Origin: Lobosporangium transversale
Lineage: Eukaryota; Mortierellomycota; Mortierellomycetes; Mortierellales; Mortierellaceae
Direction of reading: 5' to 3'
NCBI RefSeq assembly: GCF_002105155.1
Contig: NW_019029007.1
Coordinates: forward strand, 434,001-498,000
Length of the DNA stretch: 64,000 nucleotides
Shown: piece after piece, positions 24,898 through 36,603 of the stretch
How the letters are laid out: every line of letters begins with the position of its first letter
Position numbering within the stretch: the stretch's first letter is position 1
Notes under the pieces: model-generated
What the model saw: the letters and a program-made list of their open reading frames with translations, nothing else
The model's database searches: none
Told to the model about the DNA's origin: nothing
Translations under genes and position numbers: made by a program

Positions 24898-26428
24898 TTT
24901 TTGGTGCGAGATCGGTTGGAGGGGGAGTTATCAGAGAAAGAGAATGAATAAGAGAAGGAAAGGGAGGAGAAGAAAAAGAAAAAAAAAAAAAAGATGCAGG
25001 TCCATTAAAATTAGAAGTATTGTGGCCATCACATTCAAAATAGTTAAATTCCTCAAGGATGGTTGAGTATCAATAGCATAGTACCTCTGATTTTCTTTGA
25101 GAGCTAATGACCTCTGAGCCGCTATATTTACTGCATTGTTGGCTGGTCTTTATGAATGATCCTTGGTGGTAATAGCAGTAAAAGAAACTACTATGTAAGC
25201 AAATATCATTTGGTTCTTTAGGAGCCGCTAGCTGGAGCGGAAGGAAGTTGGTACAACAGAGATAAATAAAAAGCCAGCTAATCCGGTGTCTACAGTCCAG
25301 GTCTGCCCTCAATCTTTTGTTGTTGCCGATGTGCGCCTTTAGATTGTTTGATTCTCTTATTGCGATTGCAACGTAGGGGCGGTATCGCTACAAGTAATAT
25401 TTTGAAGATAAACACCACGCATGCCTTAGTATCTGCCTTCGGAACCCCTTGGTAGTCATGATGATATTGAGCTCATCGCAGGCCTGCAATGACAGATGAC
25501 ACTCTGTCATGATTGTTGTGTATATGTTTGTAAATATCAATGACATTACTCTAATAGACTTATTTTCGACGCTGGATGCTGGCTGTATTTGTTTACGAGT
25601 CATGAGTTGTGAGAAAGCAATCAGAGTATTATCGACGCGATCGCTTTTTGAATCATCTATAGAGGTGCTGCAGACATTCTTTAATTGCGAAGTCTTTTTT
25701 TTTGATGTGATAATAGCGATGAACATATAAAATGTCTGCTACTGATGTACCTTCCTTAATCCTGTACCATACCATAAGAGAATACCTGAGGCTGCTATAG
25801 ACAGCATCACCAAAGTTGCTATCGCCAAGCGCTATAGTATTGCGAGCAATGCGGGTCTCCCGCCTTTTTTTTTTTTTTTTTTTTATTTTATTTTATTTAT
25901 TATTTTTTATTATTTATTTATTTATTTATTTAAGCACACACTATTTTGCTGGTATAATTGAAGTATAATATCTGTCTGTAAAACCACTGTGGAAAAACGC
26001 AGTATCAAGCACCCTCGATTTGTCACCTATATTTAACTAGTGATATTACTGATCATGCAGTGTGGTTGATCAGCGTTCAGTCTCTATCGCTTCTGGAGTA
26101 TCCCTAACCGTGAGTCCAAGAAACAGCATCAAGAGTTTAGAATGTTACAAGATCAACAGAAAGTGTTTCTCGTTAAATCACATTAGGGTGAATTGATTGT
26201 AACACAGACAGTGAGATCATTCAATTGCATTATTCGAATCTTCCTGAATCGTCACATGTTGGCAGCTTCCTCAGTCGAAAAGAGCTTTAGAAATATATCC
26301 GTACCTCTAAGATCTTCCAAAATATATTTATCAGTACGGGTTATGTGGGGAAGTTGGTGCACATTGTTGAGTGGGTTGATTTCGTCGGGTTGGCATAAAA
26401 TAACGACTCCAGTAGGAAGGCTGACCAG
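24898..26428. other. Intergenic, no gene supported
   Basis: The interval contains the upstream region of the Cys-rich gene, a T run plus (TTTA)n tract at 25865-25933, and short ORFs without domain or splice support. Confidence 0.5.
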
Positions 26429-27055
26429 TCATTTTCTCCGACAAATTACTTCATTGCACCTGCTACTTCCAGCTTCTTGGGGCAACTGAAATAGCAGATG
26501 TTGTTCCGTCTCAGGAGACTTCCTACATATCTGACAAATTAGAGGGAGTTTATCAGGCATATATCGGTGGAGGCGGACACCGAAGGGGAGCTTGTCAATG
26601 AGTAGTCTCCACCACACATTCGATTTCACTCCATCTTTTGAATTATAGTATAAAGGAAGTAGCTATCCTCATTTCGTGAAGACAAGTGAATGGAAGCTTT
26701 TCTCATTTTCGGTGCCTCTGATAGTGCTGTAATTTCTTCAACCACGCTCTACAAATAAGTAAAATAGTAGATTGAATTGTTCAGAACCTTACACGGTAGT
26801 TGTAATAATATTAATAAATTGTCTTTTTCATGGCTTCTTGTTTTTATAGATCCATAAAAGGGATTATGGAGACGGTAGGTCATCACGCCGATAAGGTTCC
26901 TCATGGAGGCCGCAAAGCCGGAGCATAACGTGCAGCCCGCATGGGATTGATACATCAGATATCTGAGCAAGGCAACTGGCTTCACACCCGCTTGGCGATC
27001 CATTATATGCACCCAATCGCAAAGAGTGTATCCTATGCAATAGCTGGATTCTCAC
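26429..27055 (-). mobile_element. Decayed non-LTR (LINE) reverse-transcriptase C-terminus, zf-RVT-like
   Basis: On the minus strand, KSNVWWRLLIDKLPFGVRLH is followed by LICQICRKSPETEQHLLFQ. This is the WRLL-x-LP...C-x2-C...ET-x2-HLLF pattern of the zinc-binding domain found at the end of LINE reverse transcriptases. Upstream on the same strand, LLHRIHSLRLGAYNGSP and VKPVALLRYLMYQSHAGC lie in two frames with stops. No intact polymerase core, target-site duplication or poly-A tail was recognised. I read it as a short, mutated relic. Confidence 0.5.
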
Positions 27056-28952
27056 AGCCTATGGGGCTTTTGGCTTCCTAACACCGCAAGGGAGTGTCAA
27101 TGCTTCGACAAACATATAACATTTAATGGTTACATCACAGCTCTTGGATTGTGGAAGCGCTGAAAGTATGCGGAAAACGAGAACCATTTATGTTTTTATA
27201 AGCAACAAGCGTAGTTGAGAAAGCTCGTCCCCAAGGAACAAACCCTATACTCCTCGTCGCACAAAAGAGGCAATACTGTCTTTCCTGCGTCCCGAAAAGC
27301 ATGCCAAAATCCTATTGAAGCATTCAGAGGTATTATATTCCTCATGGCTCGAGTATTAATAGACTTTTAGTCAAGTTTTATTGTTTTGAACAACACAGTG
27401 AATTCTGTCCATTCGAAGTAGTCAGGGGGATGCTAACCAATCCCGCTAGATACGATTAAATCAAAGGAGATTTGGGAAAACCTACAGGCATCGAACAGCC
27501 ACCTTTACAAGTGAGTGAGGACCTTCTCTTTATCGCGCACGGACCATGAGACGACTTTTCAAATTCTTTTAAGAGAAGAAGTCCAAAGTCGCCCCAGTTA
27601 AATGTTTTAGCCGTGATACATCTCAAAAATAAAGAATCGCGTTTATTAAATTTCAAGTCGATCTATTTATACAGCATAAAGCAAATTATTACCTTCATTT
27701 GTTTTTCCTCTTGAGAATCTGCTCCGATGAGCCTAGAAAGACATGAGGGTGTAACAATGGCAGTGTTTTGACCAGATCAAAGAATATATTGAATTTTCAG
27801 AGAAATAATTTTTTTAGGCCTCATGTGAGCGACATAAGGATACTCTCGGACTTGAAATTAAGGAATTTAGTTCGAGGCTGGATTTAAGGCAAAAAGTCAT
27901 TTATCATTTCCATCACACTTCATTTTTCTTGATATAGCAGGAGAAATATTCTACTTCTCAATCAATGAAGCGATTAAAAGTGAAGTATGATTCCCTAGAC
28001 ATTTTCCTAATAGAATTAACCTGCTCAAAGAACGCTATTGCAAATAGAGGTAGTATGACTAGCCGCAACTGCAAAAAAAAAAAAAAAAAAAAAAAAAAAC
28101 GATAGTCAATATAACTGCTGAGAAAACAATGGAAAGAATTAATTGTTTTTTATTTTTATCAGAACATGTTGTGGCAAGCCAAGTTTGATTTAACTTGGTT
28201 TTATTCATTTTTCTTGAAAAGTGATGGTGTTATGATTCTAAAGAACTGATGAATGATCTGAAAAGATGCATATGTATTGCAGTGGGATCGAAACGATGAA
28301 TCGACGGAAACAAAAGAGCGATGGAAGGGATTGTAATGATTGACAAGAACAAAAGAATGTTCGCTTTAACCTGTTTAATGATCAACGAGTTAGACAAATT
28401 AAGTTTGGAACGTGTAATTTTGAATTGACTATCTGAACAAACGCAGATCAGTAAAAATAAAGTCAGACATTCAACACAAGAACCAAAGAAAAAAACTTTG
28501 GTATATCAATGCCCACCTTTTTCTCAAGTAGTCATGTCTTTCAAATCAAATCTCCGAGATTGTTTGAGCATTCCAGGCATTTGCCTTTGAAGATATTGGC
28601 TCTGTTGATCCGAGGGGGAGTAAGGGACATTGCAACCACAGAACTTACCACAATCCCCGGCCCAGGCCCCTGCCAGTCTTCACTTTTTTTTCGTTATTAT
28701 TGTATTTGTTTACATTGCGGTGAACATTTGGACCTGCATCTAGACCATCTCGGCCCTAGCATTTTTTAGGTACATCTCTGTGCGTTCAACTCATGATCTG
28801 ATGGAGAGCTTTTTTTGCTTTTCTTTTCCTTTTTAAAGTTGACAGAATTACTTCGCCATAATCGTGGCCATGGTCATATTTAATTCATACCTTCCCTTGT
28901 TTCTTCTCTATTTCACCTCTTGTTCTTCCACTCCACCGCCATGGTATAAAGC
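27056..28952. other. Intergenic, possible further LINE debris
   Basis: 1.9 kb with no supportable gene. A minus-strand ORF at 27456-27656 (NWGDFGLLLLKEFEKSSHG) might belong to the same decayed element, but shows no motif. An A run of about 28 lies at 28073-28099. The last few hundred bases are probably the promoter of the Kelch gene. Confidence 0.4.
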
Positions 28953-30638
28953 ATGCGTCCTCGATTTGCCGACTGATTGTCTTGTTCATATCACCATTCT
29001 TGATCCCCGCCTCATTATTTAGTTATGCACAAAGTTATAGGCCCCTCCCATGTTATTTAAGCAGTATGTGGTGTTATAGAGGGTAAGGCCATGTATGTTC
29101 CTGGGCGGCTCTGTCCTCACCACTTTGCCCACCGATCCAACTACGGCACAGATGTTTTATCTTGATCTATCGAGGCCCTGGCATACCGGCAGCCCAGCCT
29201 ACCAGCAACTTTCCAATGGTTACGCGGGTAGACGGTTTGCAAGCGCACTCATGAAGAACAATCAAGAATGGTTTGTCTTCATCAACGGCACAGCCTATAG
29301 CTATGGCCTTGGTTCAGGCAGCTGGAGAAGACTTAAGCAAACCACTTATGCTAATACTGGCCTTGGACTGGCAGCCGCTACAAATCCTGTCTCGGGTTGG
29401 GTCTATATTCCAAACGGATACTATTCCATCGAAACAGGCAAACGGCTGATGACTTATGATCCAAGAACAGAAGACTATTATTACGAACAAACTTCACAGC
29501 CGGACCTTGTTCAGATGAATAATTACATGGTGACATGGGCGCCTGGGCTGAAAAGTTTATTGGTCTTTGGCGGATCCATTATTGAGACATTTTTCACTCG
29601 CGACAGTTTATACGCACTAAATGATGAAGAAGGCTGGAAGACCCTAGCAACAAACGGATTTAGGCCTTCAGCTCGACTCTTGGGCTGCTTCATCCCCGCG
29701 TATGGCGGTACAAAGATGATTCTCTTTGGGGGCCTAGGGAATGGCCCATCAGCATCAGAGCCAGGCACTGTCCTTGGAGATATCTATATTCTAGATGTTG
29801 CAACGTTGACATGGACTCGGGGTACTGATGTTGGGCTGTCGGGTGCACGAGCTGGACATGTGTGTGCCTTTAGTAATAACCAATTGATCGTCTGGGGAGG
29901 CTTTTCAAGTGGTGCAGATATCGATACATTTCTATTTATAACCTCAATACCCGAAAATGGACAACAAGCTACACTACCGAATCAAATGAACTTACAGGGA
30001 ACCCCACCGAAAGTCCAGAATCGCCTAACCTGCTAGTGATCATTGGCGGTAGCATTGGTATTGTGGCCTTGCTTGCCTTCCTCGGTGCAGTATTCTGGCG
30101 TCACAAGAAAAATAAAGAGTATGTCAAACCTAGTACTGGCTTAGTGGTTTCACCAGATGTGGACCCACCTGTGCTTTTGGTCGCTCCTGAACCACTTAGC
30201 CAAGACCCGTACCGCCATTATGCTCCTCCTCACCAGGTATCAACACTAATGCAAGCACAAACCCAGACACAAGGACAACAGACATTTCCTAATCAAATCC
30301 AAACACCGGCGTAGCATACCAAGTACCAGTAGCATCACAAGTACCAGTAGCATCACAAGTACCAGTAGCATCACAACATGATTGGCGCAGCTCTTTCCAG
30401 CCACAGCCAATATTCCAGCTCTCGCCAGGGCCCCAACCATGTCCTCAGGTAGCGACCCCACCTGAGCAAATGCCTCAGCCTTTATCGCCGGCCCAACCTC
30501 AGCCTGTGTTTCAGTCCCAAACCCCCAATAGCCCAACCACAGCCACTTTCTCCAGGAAGCTCTGGCTATGTTGATCCAGAGCAGCAAAGGTCCCTAGAAT
30601 GGCAGCAAGCACAGGCTGGCATGGTAAATCGCCAATAA
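28953..30638 (+). CDS. Kelch-repeat type I membrane protein
   Basis: The likely start at 28953 (MRPRFA) is followed, after a frame change, by a hydrophobic signal-like segment LIVLFISPFLIPASLFSYAQ. The main body (29095-30036) carries beta-propeller repeats: LGGSVLTTLP, FVFINGTAYSYGLGSGSWRR, LVFGGSIIETFF, MILFGGLGNG with DIYILDVATLTWTRGT, and LIVWGGFSSG. After a frame change near 29940 the protein continues ESPNLLVIIGGSIGIVALLA, a single transmembrane helix ending FWRHKKNK (positive-inside stop-transfer). The cytosolic tail is Pro/Gln-rich, includes three VPVASQ repeats and ends at 30638. Such Kelch/TM proteins are an expanded family in Mortierella-like fungi and are thought to act at the cell surface. 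The substrate or partner is unknown. Some breaks near the 5' end could be introns rather than errors. Confidence 0.8.
30323..30376 (+). repeat. Three 18-bp tandem repeats (VPVASQ)
   Basis: Three perfect head-to-tail copies of an 18-mer (unit gtaccagtagcatcacaa) encode VPVASQ three times in the cytosolic tail of the Kelch protein. Copy-number variation would keep the frame. Confidence 0.95.
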
Positions 30639-31349
30639 TAACCTAGACTCAAATGCTATTGCCAAACCAAAAGCATGGTCGGCGATGGCAGACACATTCA
30701 TCCTATTTCTCTCATTTATCATGAACTAATAAAGGATGAGTCAAGCTATAAAGCTATATATTTTTTTCTCATCAGGCACATCTTCAGTCCTCTTTTGGAA
30801 ATAGTTGTTAGTTTAAGGGACTAATCTCTCTATACAGCTAATCTTTGATACCCATGCGCATTGCAGAAGGTTGAGTCTGGCTTACTAAGTTTATTGCATC
30901 ATTGGAGTCGACAGTAGAGAATCAAGCCTGATATAGATTAATAACGAATTTGAAATGTGACGAGACAAGAATGTAGATCTTTATTTTCATAGTAGAAACG
31001 AGTATTTATATCTCTTTTCTAAGCCAGGTCACTTATTGATAAGGCCATAATTTCGTTCCAAGGTTTGATAAAATGAGGAATGTGAGGAAAGAAATAATAT
31101 GAAGCAAAATAATCGCCGTTGCTAGCGCCATGGGTTTATAGCTATGAGTGGTCGCGTGCGCTAGTACAGCGCTTCTCTTGTCACTGCTGCATGTTGTTCT
31201 ACCCATCAACATTGCAAGCACTGCTATGTGCATCTAACTGCCTGTACTTTTGCCGCTGCCGCTTGGTGGTCTGCAGTCTCCAACGAGGCTGCGGCCGAGA
31301 TCTTGCATCAACGAAGAAGCCGCGACTGCTCCAATAGTTGTCGATGCAT
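30639..31349. other. Intergenic next to retroelement remnant
   Basis: This is the 3' flank of the Kelch gene. The minus-strand sequence just below 31350 may still belong to the decayed retroelement, but no motif is visible and no gene is supported. Confidence 0.45.
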
Positions 31350-31995
31350 TTCCTCTCAATGAAATTGCCTTCAAGCTCCCAGATATTGGCTTCAGGCGGG
31401 AAAGCCTTCCCATTTTACGAAGTATCTCCCTCCGTCAGACGCAGCGGTACGATGGCCGACAATATATTCAACTTCAGGAGCATCATCGCCGTCAAGATCG
31501 TCTAAGGCAAGCTTGAATTGTGATGGTGCATATGGTGGCCAAGAAGTCCGCCAGTGCAGTATTACCCCGGAACAGTAAAAGGGCCTTCATATCGAGGAAA
31601 TGAGTTTGTCCTTCTTGAGCCATTTCTTGGAGAACCTAGTGGACAAATCCTTTGCCGTTATCGGATTGCAGGATACATGGAACTCCAATGGGTAAAAATA
31701 TTGAACAATACAGTCGCCATGGTTTTGGAAGATTTATCCTTCAGAGGGACTAAGAATACAAATCCTGTGCATACACCAACTAAGGCAAGAAGCCTGACAT
31801 TGACATTAGCCGTGCAAGGTAGCTTGCCAGCAAGAGCAACAGCCATGTGTTCGCCAGGCAGCTGTGCATGTATTGCTTTCATCGGGTGATATCCCTTACG
31901 TTCTATATTAACACGATGACATTCTGCGCAACGTCGGCATTTTCAAGGCAATCCTTGGCGAGATTGGGCCAAGCCTTATGCATAGAATGGATCTG
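31350..31995 (-). mobile_element. Ty3/gypsy chromovirus remnant: integrase zinc finger and core edge, chromodomain
   Basis: Reading the minus strand from about 31990: HKAWPNLAKDCLE, then in a shifted frame KCRRCAECHRVNIERKGYHP (the Cys half of the HHCC integrase finger and its linker), MKAIHAQLPGEHMAVALAGK, then LVGVCTGFVFLVPLKDKSSK, the first part of an integrase core. After a short gap comes LDDLDGDDAPEVEYIVGHRT, GRYFVKWEGFP and ANIWELEGNFIE, a typical chromodomain with its aromatic cage context (Y...W...W). This order, integrase then chromodomain, is that of chromoviruses. Stops and frame breaks, a short span and no protease/RT show it is a dead fragment. No LTR was identified. Confidence 0.75.
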
Positions 31996-32039
31996 ATTAA
32001 CCAATCTCATGTATAGTATGAAGTTGCATCCGCTCGGGT

Positions 32040-32357
32040 TCAGGTACAGTGCCTAGGATTGCCATCGCTCTGAAGCATAAGCATATATCCATAGATTTCG
32101 ACACCCTTCAACAATATGTAATCTTCTGGGGATATTTTACCGTGTCGTAGGCTCTCAATATATTTCGTGTAGTTCTGTAACGCTTTGCCAGTAGGATACC
32201 TCTTAAAGCTATTGACATCGATGCTTTTCCATATGGAACCGACAAGTGTATCATGGAAGGTCTTGGAGATGCGAAGACAGCTCACAGGATCTTTTCGGCT
32301 GAGGAAGCTGCCAATATTTAAGATGATATCTGGAAGATCCGGAGGGTATTTTTGCAC
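32040..32357 (-). pseudogene. Truncated F-box protein gene
   Basis: The ORF of 105 codons starts MQKYPPDLPDIILNIGSFLS and continues RKDPVSCLRISKTFHDTLVG, SIWKSIDV, a clear F-box, then YPTGKALQNYTKYIE. It stops after YGYMLMLQSDGNPRHCT. The homologous protein at 59900-61443 continues for about 400 more residues of leucine-rich repeats, so this copy keeps only the F-box end. The minus-strand retroelement remnant begins about 45 bp past the stop, suggesting insertion or rearrangement removed the repeats. A full F-box protein would bind Skp1 in an SCF ubiquitin ligase; this one, if expressed, lacks the substrate domain. Confidence 0.65.
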
Positions 32358-32695
32358 CGTTCATGGTTCCAAGAGACGATAACGGAGTACAGTTTTGGCT
32401 ACGACAAGGTGAACATATTGAACGAGGCCCATTTATAGCCATGAATAGTAGCGAGTTTTCACTCTGGTTAACTCAGTTGCGACTGCGCCTTTAAAAAGAT
32501 CTCTAAAAGAAAATAGCTGTCATTTCCGATCTCTTGAAAGGCTAAGCTTTTTTTTTTTTTTTTTTTTTTTCAATTTATTCCCGTTGTCCATCATCAAATG
32601 ACACAGAACAAATGTTAGCTTTACGCTACGATCCTGTGATAAACACCGCCTGTACTCCAAAATGGATACTATTCTGCTGCGAAAGGTAGACAGCT
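32358..32695. other. Short intergenic gap with T run
   Basis: Contains a T run of about 25 at 32548-32572. No gene is seen. Confidence 0.5.
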
Positions 32696-34382
32696 TTAGG
32701 GGCTGCTATCCGGACAGAGGCATTTACGACTATTCCAAAACCAACTGCCAGATCGCCCTTTGAAGCAAAATTTTTCTTTGACGCAGGAGTTTTCGAAAAA
32801 AATAAAAAAAAAGCCTTTAATGTTACATGAAATGGTCGAATTATGATATACAAATACACTAGAGTCTGCTGTCTTTCTCCAAGGTTTTCTGTTAGGAATG
32901 TGTTTGGCTAGAAATACCGCCGCCATTACCACTATTGCATTACTACTACTAGCATTGCTGCTGCCACTACCACTACCACTACCACTACCACTACCACTAC
33001 CACTACCACTACCACTACCACTACCACTACCACTGCCGCTACCACTGCTACTGTTACTGGCACCACCAGCACCGCCACTATCGCTTTTGCTTCCTACGCC
33101 ATTGATTTTGCTGACGCTGTTGCTATTAGTGTTGTTGCTGTTGTTATTGCTGCTATAGTGCATTTGGTGATACTCTTCCACGTATGACTCGACTGTGATA
33201 GATAAATGTGAATCTAAAGGTGCGACCTGTTTCTCGTTTACAGAGTAACGGTACGTACCAGGACCAGCACCAGTATAGCTATGTATACCAGGTAGCCCGC
33301 TCACCACCCGCCGATCTCTTGATCTTGCGGTTCCAGCATAGCGCCCACCTCCACGGGAGGTGACCCAATGGATGGTGATGGCGTTCAAGGTAACGTCCAA
33401 GGTACAAGAGGCCAAGCAAATTAAGCCTCTTTCTTCTCCTTTGAAGTAGACCAAGGTAAAGACGTTTGCGGAACTAAGGACCAAAGCAATGATACATCCC
33501 ATTAATGTCCTCCGAGCCACATCTCGAAGCTTGCCCTTGGAGGGGCCCTGAAGAAGGGAGGTCGAGCTCATGAGGGGGCGAATAAACAAGGCAGTCAACC
33601 AGGAAGAAAGGAGGTGTCGTAAAGAATTAAAGGAAGGGTTGCTTCGAGTTTCAAACCAATTTGACAGATCCCTGTCACCTCGTTGACCTTGGACACTCTA
33701 TAAATGAACATCAGGGCCAGAATCCCTACGAATGGTAGCATCAAGACCATATTGATTCTGTATAGCTATAAAGTGAATGGTGAATTAAATGGAAGAAGAG
33801 CTATGATTAATACATGTGCGAATACGATGGCGCGTTCGTTGTTCATTATTGGTACTTATATCCTTGGCCATGATATTTCTTTTCTTTCGGTAATCTCTGC
33901 TTACTGGAAAGTCTTTTCGTGTAGAACCCACAGCAGTGACGACGTAGACCTTTTCCATCAAGAAGAGGTAGATGATAATCTTGGACAGAGCATAGAGGAC
34001 GATACAAGAGAGGATGGACATACTGCAGGATATGGTATTAAAGTTGTTGGTCTGAGTCAGCATAGTGGCGACGAAAGAAAAGGCCCAGGAGACCAAGTAT
34101 AAAGAAATGACGAGCCCTCGTGCATAGTTGATGGTTCCTATCGTGTCCCAGAGGTCTTGCGACCAAAGAGTAAGGACATGACTGAGATACATGCCAAGGA
34201 TATGAAAAGTGAAACCGACTCTATAGGCCCAATCAAAAGGACAGAAAAAAAAAAAAAAAAGTTACTTTTAGTTTAGTTACATCCGTACAAGCCGTAAATG
34301 CGCGCGTGTGCCATGCATAGAGACTGCTGAATTTTTGATGGTTTCGAAATAAGGTGGTACCTTCGACATCTGGTCTGAACAT
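32696..34382 (-). CDS. Multi-pass membrane protein with Ser-Gly repeat tail
   Basis: Start ATG at 34382 (MFRPDVE), an intron ending at about 34216, then VGFTFHILGMYLSHVLTLWS (TM1), LVISLYLVSWAFSFVATML (TM2), SILSCIVLYALSKIIIYLFL (TM3) followed by MEKVYVVTAVGSTRKDF. After an intron ending near 33762 come VLMLPFVGILALMFIYRVSK (TM4) and a hydrophobic segment ending SSWLTALFIRPLM, then RRTLMGCIIALVLSSANVFT and LICLASCTLDVTLNAITIHW. This gives about seven membrane segments. The soluble tail runs through Asn/Ser-rich sequence into a long (SG)n repeat and stops at 32696. Proteins of this plan are frequent and uncharacterised in Mortierella relatives; a receptor or sensor role is speculation. One frame break occurs near 33605. 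The sequence after the SG repeat may be out of frame, so the true end is uncertain. Confidence 0.7.
32964..33034. repeat. Hexanucleotide tandem repeat coding (Ser-Gly)n
   Basis: About 12 copies of ACTACC on the plus strand (GGTAGT on the coding strand) specify alternating Ser and Gly in the membrane-protein tail. Confidence 0.9.
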
Positions 34383-35828
34383 TGTTATGACACGAATGAG
34401 ATGATGAATGAAGAGGAAACAACTGAATGAGATTGTTGGATGAAACTTATTATTGCTGCTATTGTTATTGTCGTTATTGTTGTCGTTGTTGCTGAAGGAA
34501 TGGGATCATCCGACCCGAGAAAGAGGAAACACAAAGTGTTTTAAAAAACCGGGTCGTGAAGTGAGGGGAAGGAGGGGGGTGAAGAATGCTAAAGGAACAA
34601 AAAGGATAAAGGGACAAAAAGGACAAAAGGGCACAGAAAGGAGGAGTGGGATGAGGAGAGGAAGATCGATTTGGGTAGACCTATTTAGGATATAAAGTAT
34701 AAAGAAGTATTTATAAGTGGTTAGTGGATGTTCTACTGAGCCATTCAAACTCTCTGCAAGGGGAAAAGACGCCTTGAAAACAAAAGATGTCCACATGTTG
34801 GATGTCCTGTGCATTCGGACACACAGATCAAAACAATAAATCCTAAAAAAGGGCATGCACCAGAAGAGCAGAAAAAGCAGAAAAAGCAAACCTTTTTTAC
34901 AAACACCAATTCTTTCTACATCTTATTATACAGACACCCTGCTCTTTTTTATTATTTTGTGGTATTGTGGGGTGGAAGGGACATGTAATATATATATACA
35001 TGTACATATTTATTGTTATAAAGTTCTTTATATCAATGTTGCACTGCATGAATGAAAACAAATTTGAAGATGGATATCCAATTAGCGACCTTGTCAACAC
35101 TCTTTCCTCTCCACTGGCAATAAACCCATGACTATGAAGAAAAAGGGTGAAAGGAAAGGAAAATGATGAGAAATTTTTTTTTTTTTCCTTTTTCTTCTTC
35201 TTTGCGTATTATACATCCATTTCATGGTTAACCTACTCTTCATTTGGATTTTTTTTTTTTTTTTTTTTTTTTTGTAGTACATATAACAGTGTACAAATGA
35301 AGCTTAGATCTAGCAATGAAGGGTCATGACTGCTGTTCACTGGATTAATACGTTAATACTTCAAACTTGACCTTGTACAATACCTGAAAGTGAAAGAAAA
35401 AGAAAGAAAGAAAAAGGCCCCTGTAGACTATTAGTGAACAGATTGAGGAAGAATATGAGAGCAAAGCTGAATAAATAAAAGAATATTCAAATTGATGTGC
35501 TGTGTTGAGTGATCAGTTAATGAAAGGAAATGAGACAAAGGATAAAGGAATAAAAGCATTTGAATGAAAGAGGCAGAGGAGAGAGAGAGAGAGAGAGAGA
35601 AAGGTGATGTAGAAGAGAGAGAAGAGAAGAGAAAGTGATGGCAAGACTGTTTGAGCCACAAAACAGGGTGGTGGGTGCGTCTATGTTATTGATTGATGAT
35701 ATTGTAATTGTTAGTGTTGTTTGCATTGTTTGCAATATTTGCAGGATTTTTTTTTTTTTTTTATACTATGCGCCTGGGCCGTTTGGATTATCGAGGCGAC
35801 CATTCTATCCTCTATTCTGTCTAATTCG

Positions 35829-35868
<40 letters not shown>

Positions 35869-36603
35869 CCTTCAAAGGAATCAATCAAGTTGTACAAATT
35901 ATCCAAACTAAAAGAAAAAGGGCGCTTCTTTGCCTTATGCTTCGCCCCTGAGATCTTGTGCACCAATGTTTGGACGACTTTTCAACCTTTTCAATTCTAA
36001 ACAGAATAATATTTCGTAACGCATGGATTACATGGTTCATGCATGAGTTTTATTTTGCATAATAAACGGATATCAGGGGGAAATCAAATTTACAAGAGTA
36101 TGTAATGTTGTTTTGTATATCTCAATGTTTGTATAGATTATATTCATTTGGCTCATGCACGTAATAGCTGTGTCGTGCTTCTACTTCCACTACATGCACA
36201 TGGACGTTCGAAGGAAATGGATCTACTGCATGTTGCCCTGAATCGTGCGTTATCCTCAACAAAATTGCATAACAACTATAATTTCAAAAATATTAATATG
36301 CAATCAAATCATAATTCGACAATCTTATCCATTCGATGGATCAAAAGGAATGGTTACAGAAAGGGGTGTGGGAAGGGATCCAGGGGGGGGGGGAAGTGAG
36401 TACGGAAGATTAAGATGGAAAAAATTAATGTCTCTTTAATTTCGTTATTCGTTATCATTGCAAAGAAGAAGGAGTATCATAAGCGGAATATTTTAACAAA
36501 GAAATATGAAGTCGTGTGAATGCTATAAGATGAAACTAATATACAAGTGGGGAGGAATCGAAAGGATCTTTTTTGTTTGCTTGTTTGTTTGGTTGTTTGC
36601 TCC
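34383..36603. other. Intergenic, no gene supported
   Basis: 2.2 kb between two minus-strand genes. It contains a Lys-codon-like purine run (34500-34660), a (GA)n core near 35578-35600, T runs at 35250-35272 and 35831-35868, a run of ten G at 36385-36394, and (GTTT)n near 36575. All ORFs found are low-complexity. Confidence 0.5.

Noticed and set aside
29523-29768. Minus-strand ORF within the Kelch gene
   Set aside because: Antisense shadow of beta-propeller coding sequence.
32898-33158. Plus-strand ORF of Leu-Pro repeats
   Set aside because: It is the antisense reading of the ACTACC array that codes (Ser-Gly)n in the minus-strand membrane protein.
34453-34695. Plus-strand Lys/Arg/Gly-rich ORF
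   Set aside because: It comes from a purine-rich stretch upstream of the membrane-protein gene; there is no family signal.
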